From an uncultured euryarchaeote (lineage in GTDB: Archaea > Thermoplasmatota > Poseidoniia > Poseidoniales > Poseidoniaceae): a DNA stretch of 5,172 bases. Positions 1 to 5,172 of the stretch are shown here, piece by piece (within the stretch, counting starts at the first letter, position 1; each line of letters starts with the position of its first letter). The notes beneath the pieces were generated by a model. The model worked only from the letters and a program-made list of their open reading frames with translations, did no database searches and was not told the origin of the DNA. The position numbers were made by a program, and so were the translations under genes. The stretch covers positions 1 to 5,172 of the forward strand of contig CALCOP010000040.1 of NCBI GenBank assembly GCA_937897365.1, read 5' to 3'.

Positions 1-44
1 CTATTGTCCACAGTGCCAGCCAGCACATTCGTAAAATCACCCAT
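1..44 (-). CDS. Possible start of another gene, running off the left edge
   Basis: On the minus strand an ATG at 44 follows an in-frame TGA and opens a frame to the edge: MGDFTNVLAGTVDN. It lies 68 bp after the stop of the surface-protein gene in the same direction. The upstream minus strand has a purine-rich GGGAA about 16 bases before the ATG but no convincing Shine-Dalgarno sequence. There is an AT-rich stretch (AATTTTGTGTATTG) about 40 bases before the ATG that could be a weak promoter element or the U-rich terminator of the preceding gene. Fourteen codons are too few to assign a family, and a second frame is also open here. Confidence 0.3.
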   Translation of the reverse strand, partial: MGDFTNVLAGTVDN

Positions 45-112
45 TCACGCTTGCCGATTCCCTTGCAAACTGGAACAATACACAAAATTCATGTGGCAAC
101 TTTCACCGTGTT

Positions 113-3100
113 TCAAGGCTGAAAGGTTGGGTAATACTGCTTCGTGTATTGCAACGCACTGGGTTGAGGGTATCCTTGAGCAATCAAGCCGTTGTAATAT
201 TCCCGAGCTGGGTCTGGCTGAACTGGCGCAGGTTGTACGACAGGAGCAGCCTGAGCCACTGCAACTGGCTGTGCAGCCATGTTTGGCATAGCAACTGCTG
301 GAGTTTGAGCAACTTGAGTCATCGGCTGTGGTGTCGAGTTGTAGGCAGGCATCATGACTGCTGGTTGCGCAGCCATGTTTGGCATTGCAGGCATTGCACC
401 TCCCATCGGAGCAAAGGAGGAGCCGTCATTCCAAGTTTTATCGACAGGGGATTCCTCTTCTGGCTTACGTAGGAACATTATGGCAACTACAACGATAACT
501 GCCAAAGCGATGACTCCACCTATACCAAGGAAGAGAGTTGTCGAAGAGGATGCACCGTCACTGGAAGAGGATTCTTTGAGCCATCGCAGTGGATCTTCAG
601 GATACGCATCAGCTCCATCACTTACTTTCCAATCTGCAGTCGGGTTTGAATACCCATCACCGTCGCCATCAAAGCAACCGATTCGGTCTGCAGTTGAGTT
701 ACCAGCACCAGTGATACAAGCATCTGCACCATCTGCAAGAGTCCAAGCATCATCCGGGTCAGAAACACCGTCACCGTCAGTATCTGAACAACCGTAGCGG
801 TCTACATTTGAGGTATCCCGAATTGCAGGACATGCATCTGGAGTTGTTCCGAGCGGATTCTCTCCATAGCCATCACCGTCACTGTCGAGCCATTGGGTTG
901 GGTCATCGGAAAATGCGTCTCCACCCATCTCAAAGCCCCAGGTGATGTCCGCATTTGAGTATCCATCACCATCCGTATCTATGCAACCATATCGGTCCAT
1001 TGTGGAATTACCTGGTATTGAAGGACAAGCATCTGGTTCATTTCCAGATTGATTGTCACCAAAGCCATCCATATCTGCATCTTCCCACTGCGTTGCATCA
1101 TTGACGAACGCATCCTGTAAATCATACCAACCATCTCCGTCTGCATCAGGACATCCAAGCGTTTCTGCTCTCCAGGAATCTCCTGCAAGAGTTGGACAAG
1201 CATCTTGGGTTGTTGCGCCAATCACAAGTTCACCAGGCCACGAAGTCTTGCGGTCATCCCAACTTGAGTTGCCCCAATTATCTCCAAACCCATCACCATC
1301 GAAATCAGACCATTGTGTTGGGTCGGTTGGGAATGAATCTGCTCCATCATCAACGTACCATGTCGAATCAGCGTTCGAATAACCATCTTCGTCAGCATCA
1401 AAACATCCAAGCCGATCGAGGGTCGATGTGCCTGGAACGGTCGGACAATCGTCAGGATTCAAACCCTGAATATTGTCACCGTAACCATCTGCGTCTATAT
1501 CTGCCCACTGTGTCGCTTCATCAGGGAACGCGTCGTCAGCATTCGACCAACCGTCTCCATCGTTATCGGGACAGGCATTTTTTCCACCAAGAGTTGAATT
1601 GCCAGCCTCATTGGGACAATCATCGGTTGTGTCGGACCACCCATCGCCATCGGTATCGAGACAGCCAGTCGTTCCGAGCGTTGACGTTCCTGCAAGCGTC
1701 GGACAATCGTCATTCACGTCGTCAAATGTATCAGCATCGTCATCAACATCTTCGTCGCTATCTCTGCACCCATCACCGTCAATATCGTTTGTAGAGGTAT
1801 CAGAAATCCATGTCGGCCGAGGTGGACTGTAGGAGGTGTATGGACACAAATCATCGACATCGAGAACTTGGTCGTTGTCATCATCAGGGTCTTCAGCGTC
1901 GTCTTTGCAACCATCATTATCCCAATCTGTCGATGAAGAAGGATTGTCAAAGTCTTGAGTACTGGTCCAATTGAACTCACCATTTCGAGGACAAAGGTCC
2001 GGGAAGTTATCGGTTAAACCATCGTTGTCGTCGTCAGAATCACAATCATCACCAAATTCATCACCATCGGTATTGGCTTGTGAAGGATTGACCACATTCG
2101 GACAATTGTCATCGACATCTACGACACTATCGCCGTCTGAGTCTTTGAGGCTTGACGGGTCAAAAACCCAAACATATGTGTCTCGAACACCTGAAGATGT
2201 TAGAGTTGAACCATCATGGCTCATAGAGCCCGAATAAGATCCTCCAACTCCAATGAAATCACTCATGTTAACTGCCATACTCCAGACATAATCGTATTGT
2301 GAACCACCGATGCGTTGCGTCCAATCAACAGTTCCTGATGAGGAAATTCCGACTGCATAGCCGTCATGGTTCGTTGGACTCATTGTTGTCGAGCCCGAAG
2401 TGAACGATGCAGAGAAATATCCACCAAAGACGACCTGCCCGGTAGAAGTCACAGCAAGGGCCCATGGTTCATCGTCAGCACTCGAACCCGAAACAACAGC
2501 CCAGCTGTTGGAAGATGAAGCAGCGTTGCGGACAACAAAGGCGTCGTTTCCACCATACGTCGCAGTCGCACTCCAGCCGTTACCGCTTAGAGTGCCCCCA
2601 AATGTTCCAGCCAAGTAGGTGTCACCAGATTGGTCGATTTCGATTTGAATAACCAGTGTTTGTTGTGCATTCGAACCGAGGCCCTGAAGGTTGAGAATTC
2701 CTCCATTGGTATCCAATTCAACAATCAATGCGTCAAGAGTACCTTTAGCGACATAACTGGAAGTCCCCCACTGTGAAAATCCATCACACAAGGTAGCGAT
2801 TTTAACGCCACCAGAAGGAGTCGTTGCCATGTCAAAAACTTGGTTGGAACCAATTCCACCACCGCTTATAACCCAATTGAGGAGGCCGTTTGTACCGTCA
2901 AACTTCGCGACATAGATTTCAGTGTTTGAGACATTGAGTGATGAACCCCCAAAATCAGTTTCCCCTTGGAAAGTACCTGTAACAAAGACTTCTCCCATTT
3001 GATTCAATTCAATAGATTTGGTTGTGCTGTATTCACCTGAACCATTGACGAGCGTAGTGAAACTATGAGCCCAAAGCCAATTACCCATTGGGTCTGCTTT

Positions 3101-3646
3101 TGCAATAAAACCTTCTTGATGGTAATTGGGATTTGTATTGGAAATTACCGCTGCAGGACCACCTCCGCCTGAGAATGCGATTTCCCCGTAGAAAAATCCA
3201 GTCACAAGGATTTCTCCACCAGCGTCAATTGTAATATCATTGAGAGACGAAAGGCCACCTGAACCAAAACTATGGTCTGCACCGAAAACGGTTTGCCAGT
3301 TTCCTGAACCATCAACTAAGGCGATGAAAAATTCCCCATACGTGTAAGGTGAAGTAGGGGAAAGTGTTTGAGAACCAAACGTCAATGACTGGTTAAACGA
3401 CGAACCAATTGCCCATCCACCGGTTGGAGTCGATTCAATGAAGTCAGCATCAATATTTTGCGATGAAGAACCACCAGTCGCCAGGAAAGATGTGGAAGTC
3501 CCACGTCCAGAGGCAAAAAACGGCTCAGCTTGAGAAAGTTCGGTTTGATCAGATTCAACTTCGCTGGAGTGCTCTAAAACGAATACAGATGATACCATCA
3601 AGAGTGAAATCAAAATTGCTGTAAAAGTTGCAAACGACGGGCGCAT
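113..3646 (-). CDS. Giant surface protein: signal peptide, beta-propeller, TSP3-like Ca-binding stalk, TM anchor, cytoplasmic tail
   Basis: This 1177-residue protein is predicted to be a type I membrane protein of the cell surface; no gene name is justified. Residues 1 to about 26 are a signal peptide (Arg2, hydrophobic core 4-24). Residues 55-500 hold about seven repeats of the SBBP beta-propeller type, each shaped like ITIDAGGEILVTGFFYGEIAF; they start near 68, 137, 211, 271, 333, 395 and 456, so a seven-bladed propeller is likely. Residues 501-1023 are Asp-rich thrombospondin type 3-like repeats (DTDGDGYSNAD, PDACP, DRYGC) that should bind many calcium ions and form a rod. Residues 1036-1059 are one transmembrane helix followed by RKPEEE. 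Residues 1060-1177 are a Pro/Ala/Met/Gln-rich cytoplasmic tail ending in a Tyr-rich motif. The ATG at 3646 is the only usual start codon between the upstream in-frame TAG (3713-3715) and the signal peptide; the Shine-Dalgarno match is weak. Adhesion, polymer binding or sensing are all possible roles; none is shown. Confidence 0.9.
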   Translation of the reverse strand: MRPSFATFTAILISLLMVSSVFVLEHSSEVESDQTELSQAEPFFASGRGTSTSFLATGGSSSQNIDADFIESTPTGGWAIGSSFNQSLTFGSQTLSPTSPYTYGEFFIALVDGSGNWQTVFGADHSFGSGGLSSLNDITIDAGGEILVTGFFYGEIAFSGGGGPAAVISNTNPNYHQEGFIAKADPMGNWLWAHSFTTLVNGSGEYSTTKSIELNQMGEVFVTGTFQGETDFGGSSLNVSNTEIYVAKFDGTNGLLNWVISGGGIGSNQVFDMATTPSGGVKIATLCDGFSQWGTSSYVAKGTLDALIVELDTNGGILNLQGLGSNAQQTLVIQIEIDQSGDTYLAGTFGGTLSGNGWSATATYGGNDAFVVRNAASSSNSWAVVSGSSADDEPWALAVTSTGQVVFGGYFSASFTSGSTTMSPTNHDGYAVGISSSGTVDWTQRIGGSQYDYVWSMAVNMSDFIGVGGSYSGSMSHDGSTLTSSGVRDTYVWVFDPSSLKDSDGDSVVDVDDNCPNVVNPSQANTDGDEFGDDCDSDDDNDGLTDNFPDLCPRNGEFNWTSTQDFDNPSSSTDWDNDGCKDDAEDPDDDNDQVLDVDDLCPYTSYSPPRPTWISDTSTNDIDGDGCRDSDEDVDDDADTFDDVNDDCPTLAGTSTLGTTGCLDTDGDGWSDTTDDCPNEAGNSTLGGKNACPDNDGDGWSNADDAFPDEATQWADIDADGYGDNIQGLNPDDCPTVPGTSTLDRLGCFDADEDGYSNADSTWYVDDGADSFPTDPTQWSDFDGDGFGDNWGNSSWDDRKTSWPGELVIGATTQDACPTLAGDSWRAETLGCPDADGDGWYDLQDAFVNDATQWEDADMDGFGDNQSGNEPDACPSIPGNSTMDRYGCIDTDGDGYSNADITWGFEMGGDAFSDDPTQWLDSDGDGYGENPLGTTPDACPAIRDTSNVDRYGCSDTDGDGVSDPDDAWTLADGADACITGAGNSTADRIGCFDGDGDGYSNPTADWKVSDGADAYPEDPLRWLKESSSSDGASSSTTLFLGIGGVIALAVIVVVAIMFLRKPEEESPVDKTWNDGSSFAPMGGAMPAMPNMAAQPAVMMPAYNSTPQPMTQVAQTPAVAMPNMAAQPVAVAQAAPVVQPAPVQPDPAREYYNGLIAQGYPQPSALQYTKQYYPTFQP
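273..385 (-). repeat. 17-bp perfect direct repeat within the cytoplasmic tail coding region
   Basis: The word GCAGCCATGTTTGGCAT (plus strand) occurs at 273-289 and again at 369-385, exactly 96 bases (32 codons) apart. Both copies are in the same frame and encode part of AMPNMAAQP (residues 1087-1095 and 1119-1127). This points to an internal duplication in the Pro/Met/Gln-rich tail of the surface protein. The intervening sequence is diverged. Confidence 0.8.
470..541 (-). other. Transmembrane anchor segment of the surface protein
   Basis: Residues 1036-1059 are a 24-residue uninterrupted hydrophobic helix (TLFLGIGGVIALAVIVVVAI plus MFL). It is preceded by a Ser-rich linker (ESSSSDGASSS) and followed by RKPEEE. 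Together with the N-terminal signal peptide this predicts the propeller and stalk outside and the last ~118 residues inside the cell. Positive residues right after the helix fit the positive-inside rule. Confidence 0.85.
578..2146 (-). repeat. Thrombospondin type 3-like calcium-binding repeat array (coding)
   Basis: Residues 501-1023 of the surface protein contain about fifteen DxDxDG-like loops, for example DTDGDGWSD, DFDGDGFGDN and DTDGDGYSNAD. They alternate with Cys-containing linkers such as DACPSIPGNSTMDRYGC. From residue 692 a higher-order unit appears, with GC-to-GC boundaries at Cys 692, 748, 832, 888, 953 and 991 (spacings 56, 84, 56, 65 and 38). Full units contain two calcium loops separated by an ATQW or DPTQW box. 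The first half (501-660) is less regular and has runs of consecutive Asp. TSP3 repeats in other proteins fold around calcium with little regular secondary structure; a rigid, calcium-dependent stalk is the inference here. The plus strand shows this as recurring ccatcaccgtc-like words. Confidence 0.85.
2147..3484 (-). other. Probable seven-bladed beta-propeller domain (coding region)
   Basis: Residues 55-500 of the surface protein repeat about every 60-74 residues. Each repeat has a strand, an acidic or Asn-containing turn, a G-x-[VIT]-x-[VLF]-[TAG]-G strand and an aromatic/Gly segment. Examples are SIELNQMGEVFVTGTFQGET (211-230), IEIDQSGDTYLAGTFGG (335-351) and LAVTSTGQVVFGGYFSAS (397-414). 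The pattern matches the SBBP type of bacterial and archaeal propeller repeats. Seven copies are countable, although the first and fourth are the most diverged. Blade 4 carries the only cysteine of the domain (Cys287). No catalytic motif is visible. Confidence 0.65.
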
Positions 3647-3656
3647 GTCTCTACCA

Positions 3657-3698
3657 CGAGGTCGACAGACATCAAACCTTGCCTTCGATGATACCTCG
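3657..3698 (-). promoter_or_regulatory. Two-part hairpin in the rpl30e / surface-protein gap
   Basis: The minus-strand RNA can fold as an outer 6-bp stem (CGAGGT with ACCTCG), an asymmetric internal loop (2 and 7 bases), and an inner 7-bp stem (CATCGAA with TTTGATG, one G-U pair) closed by GGCAAGG. It fills most of the 72-bp gap and ends 10 bases before the ATG of the surface-protein gene. It could be a 5' leader structure affecting that gene's translation or an end or processing signal for the ribosomal-protein transcript. Function is inference; the pairing is seen in the sequence. Confidence 0.35.
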
Positions 3699-3718
3699 CT
3701 TGAAGAGGCAATCTATTC

Positions 3719-4018
3719 TCACTCGAGGTTTGTCTCGAGTTGAAGTAAATCACTTTCGCCAGCATCAATGATACTGATGGTTGAAACTGAAAATGGTTTG
3801 CTGCAAGCAATTCCAAGTTCACGGTTCACCATGCCTGCACGGAATTTGGTAACTTCCGGATGATTTGCATGAAGTTCATCGGTAAATTCAGTTGGGCAGT
3901 TCGCTGCGAAAATGATGAGTTTCGCTTCACCACGTGCACATGCATCGATGGCTTGGCGTTGTCCAAATCGTAGGTTTCCAGTTGCTATTGCGTTTTTCAA
4001 TTGTCGGCTTAGGTCCAT
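3719..4018 (-). CDS. rpl30e: Large ribosomal subunit protein L30e (eL30)
   Basis: This 99-residue protein is a full-length archaeal L30e, a 50S subunit protein of the L7Ae/L30e RNA-binding fold; archaeal homologues are about 100 residues. Family features seen in order are an N-terminal helix (LSRQLKNAIATGNLRFGQRQ), a glycine-rich turn into AIDACARGEAKLIIFAANCP (strand plus the loop that contacts RNA), VNRELGIACSKPFSVSTISI and the closing IDAGESDLL. The ATG at 4018 is supported by GGAGG eight bases upstream and by the N-terminal alignment. It lies 47 bp after rpoA2 on the same strand, the usual archaeal order, so the two genes are probably cotranscribed. The next gene is not the nusA homologue that often follows. 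The last codons form a perfect inverted repeat that also covers the stop codon. Confidence 0.95.
   Translation of the reverse strand: MDLSRQLKNAIATGNLRFGQRQAIDACARGEAKLIIFAANCPTEFTDELHANHPEVTKFRAGMVNRELGIACSKPFSVSTISIIDAGESDLLQLETNLE
3721..3740 (-). terminator. Hairpin over the rpl30e stop codon; possible mRNA 3' end
   Basis: The minus strand reads ACTCGAG-ACAAAC-CTCGAGT, a perfect 7-bp stem with a 6-base loop. It covers the last six codons of rpl30e (LETNLE), and its final T is the first base of the TGA stop. No run of T follows, so it is not a standard U-tract terminator. It could stabilise the 3' end, mark a processing site, or be a chance product of the repeated CTCGAG (Leu-Glu) codons. 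Confidence 0.3.
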
Positions 4019-4026
4019 ATTTTATT

Positions 4027-4031
4027 CCTCC
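4027..4031 (-). promoter_or_regulatory. Shine-Dalgarno site of rpl30e
   Basis: The minus strand reads GGAGG, with eight bases between it and the ATG at 4018. This is a strong match to the anti-Shine-Dalgarno end of 16S rRNA. It indicates leadered translation of rpl30e as an internal gene of the rpoA2 transcript. No TATA-like box is evident in the 47-bp gap, which fits cotranscription. Confidence 0.75.
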
Positions 4032-4065
4032 ATACTCCACATAGTTTCTCATGGGTGGAAATTCA

Positions 4066-5160
4066 TCACTCAGGGATGTAGTAAAGTTCAACACTGCCGG
4101 TTCCAAGTGAAATTGGTTGACCGACAATAATATTCTCTGCAACACCAGTGAGGTAATCCTTTTCTCCGATAACACCGGCTTTGAGCAGGTGATTAACGGT
4201 AACTTCGAAAGCAGCACGGGCCAAGATACTGTGCTTGGTTCCCGAAACACCGTGACGTCCAATTGCTCGGACTTCACCCTCTGAAGTCATTACATCAGCA
4301 ACGAGGAGCAAGTGTCGAACATCGACTTCCAAGCGAGCTCCGTCAAGAGTAGCTTGTAGTTCGTCAACAATGGCTTGTCGTGCAGCTTCGATTCCGAGGA
4401 AATCGAAAATCTCGATGATGTTATTTGTATATGTGCGGTTTCGGTCAATGGTTTCTATTTCACTGACACGAGTCAAGTTTGAACCAATTGTTGAGAGGTA
4501 GTATTCTCCAGTCTTATCGTTCAGTTGGACGTTCGCACGGGAGATGTTTGGAATACCTTTGAGACGCATGTCACGGATTTTTTCTTCCAATTGCAAAAGC
4601 ATGGTATACGAAGGTGGATTGTCAGCAATTTCTGCAAGATCTTCTTCAGAGTGAACACCAGGGATAAGTGTTAGAGTTGAAGGATTCTTTTCCTTGTCGG
4701 CTTGAACCAATAGGCGAGTTGCCCGTTCAAGTTTATCCTTGACTTCTGCTCCAGTCATGTTCTTTTGCTTCAAATTGGCCTTGTTCAATTTCAGGACCAA
4801 ACGTCGTTGTGCAACGTCTGTCTCCAGTTTTGCGATACCGACCGTGTGGGTTTCTTCAATTGAAGCTGCGAGTTTTTGTGCTTCATCAACTGATGTGCTC
4901 TTCTCTCCAGCCAAGTAGATAATCATGGTCGGGGTGTTTGGAACCTTTCGAGCATCGACGATTTCGATGATACGAGGCAACCCTTGGGTGACGTTAACCG
5001 TTGCAACACCAGCATAGTGGAAAGTACGCATGGTCATCTGCGTTCCTGGCTCACCGATTGATTGTGCGGTGATAATTCCAGCTGCTTCATACGGGTCAAT
5101 ACTTGCTCTGTCAAGAGCAACTACTGCCTCATCAACAACTTTCTTTGCTTGTGGCTTTGT
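4066..5160 (-). CDS. rpoA2: DNA-directed RNA polymerase subunit A'' (5' end missing or interrupted)
   Basis: This is the C-terminal part of the largest catalytic subunit of archaeal RNA polymerase, equivalent to the C-terminal third of Rpb1/beta'. The frame from 5160 reads KKVVDEAVVALDRASIDPYE and then AAGIITAQSIGEPGTQ. Next come the trigger loop MTMRTFHYAGV, with its substrate-contacting His at codon 5017-5019, and GLPRIIEIVDARK, the start of the jaw/cleft region. Near the C-terminus IGRHGVSGTKHSILARAAFE and GQPISLGTGSVEL are the expected family signatures, and the gene ends in TGA at 4066-4068. About 364 codons are visible, and related A'' proteins have roughly 30 more residues at the front. 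An in-frame TAA at 5161-5163 breaks the frame, and no ATG, GTG or TTG lies between it and 5037. The ATG at 5037 is inside the trigger-loop motif and cannot be the true start. The family call is certain; the 5' end is unresolved (sequencing error, real frameshift or split gene). Confidence 0.95.
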   Translation of the reverse strand, partial: TKPQAKKVVDEAVVALDRASIDPYEAAGIITAQSIGEPGTQMTMRTFHYAGVATVNVTQGLPRIIEIVDARKVPNTPTMIIYLAGEKSTSVDEAQKLAASIEETHTVGIAKLETDVAQRRLVLKLNKANLKQKNMTGAEVKDKLERATRLLVQADKEKNPSTLTLIPGVHSEEDLAEIADNPPSYTMLLQLEEKIRDMRLKGIPNISRANVQLNDKTGEYYLSTIGSNLTRVSEIETIDRNRTYTNNIIEIFDFLGIEAARQAIVDELQATLDGARLEVDVRHLLLVADVMTSEGEVRAIGRHGVSGTKHSILARAAFEVTVNHLLKAGVIGEKDYLTGVAENIIVGQPISLGTGSVELYYIPE

Positions 5161-5172
5161 TTATTTTTTCTT

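Noticed and set aside
4..291. Plus-strand 95-codon frame at the left edge
   Set aside because: Most of it is antisense to the tail and stop region of the surface protein; it has no start signal and no family features.
1192..1794. Long plus-strand open frame (200 codons) and similar ones at 354-797, 1053-1382, 1599-1832 and 1971-2237
   Set aside because: They lie antisense to the Asp-rich repeats. Runs of GAT/GAC on the minus strand become ATC/GTC on the plus strand, which removes stops. The products are biased Ser/Pro or His/Arg strings with no recognisable fold or start signal.
640..1800. Repeated ccatcaccgtc-like words resembling a CRISPR or minisatellite array
   Set aside because: Spacing is irregular, copies differ mostly by third-codon and Asp/Asn/Gly changes, and the frame is continuously coding for calcium loops.
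3610..3672. Small upstream frame (MSVDLVVETCARRLQLLQQF) overlapping the start of the surface-protein gene
   Set aside because: It is 20 codons, in a different frame, with only a weak AAGG before its ATG, and its sequence is largely the shifted signal-peptide region. A regulatory upstream frame cannot be excluded but is unsupported.
3927..4277. Minus-strand frame of 116 codons bridging rpoA2 and rpl30e
   Set aside because: It is out of frame with both well-identified genes it overlaps and resembles no known family.
4066..5037. ATG at 5037 as the true start of rpoA2
   Set aside because: It lies inside the universally conserved QMTxRTFHYAGV trigger-loop motif. The preceding codons down from 5160 encode conserved A'' sequence, including AAGIITAQSIGEPGTQ.

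Overview
The window reads as archaeal DNA, most likely from a marine Thermoplasmatota lineage such as Marine Group II (Poseidoniales). Three things support this. RNA polymerase is encoded with a separate A'' subunit. The next gene, in the classic archaeal order, is ribosomal protein L30e. They are followed by a very large secreted, Asp-rich, membrane-anchored surface protein with a Pro/Ala/Met/Gln-rich cytoplasmic tail, a type I recall from these planktonic archaea. The lineage call is inference, because no marker phylogeny could be run.

Every gene I can support is on the minus strand, so the window is transcribed from right to left. From the right edge: (1) rpoA2 (4066-5160, 5' end missing), encoding RNA polymerase A'' with the trigger loop and C-terminal domains intact, but with an in-frame TAA at 5161-5163 where about 30 more N-terminal residues are expected; (2) a 47-bp gap with a good Shine-Dalgarno sequence, then rpl30e (3719-4018); (3) a 72-bp gap with a two-part hairpin (3657-3698) just after a second hairpin over the rpl30e stop codon (3721-3740); (4) a 1177-residue surface protein (113-3646) with a signal peptide, a probable seven-bladed beta-propeller, about 520 residues of thrombospondin-type-3-like calcium-binding repeats, one transmembrane helix and a cytoplasmic tail ending in a Tyr-rich motif; (5) a possible start of another gene running off the left edge (1-44).

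The first two genes belong to the transcription/translation core and are probably cotranscribed. The surface protein sits where many archaea have nusA and rps12, so the conserved cluster is interrupted here. Its architecture suggests a propeller held away from the cell on a rigid calcium-dependent stalk, with a cytoplasmic tail that may bind an internal partner. The ligand and the partner cannot be read from the sequence. Most plus-strand open frames are antisense shadows of the Asp-rich repeats.
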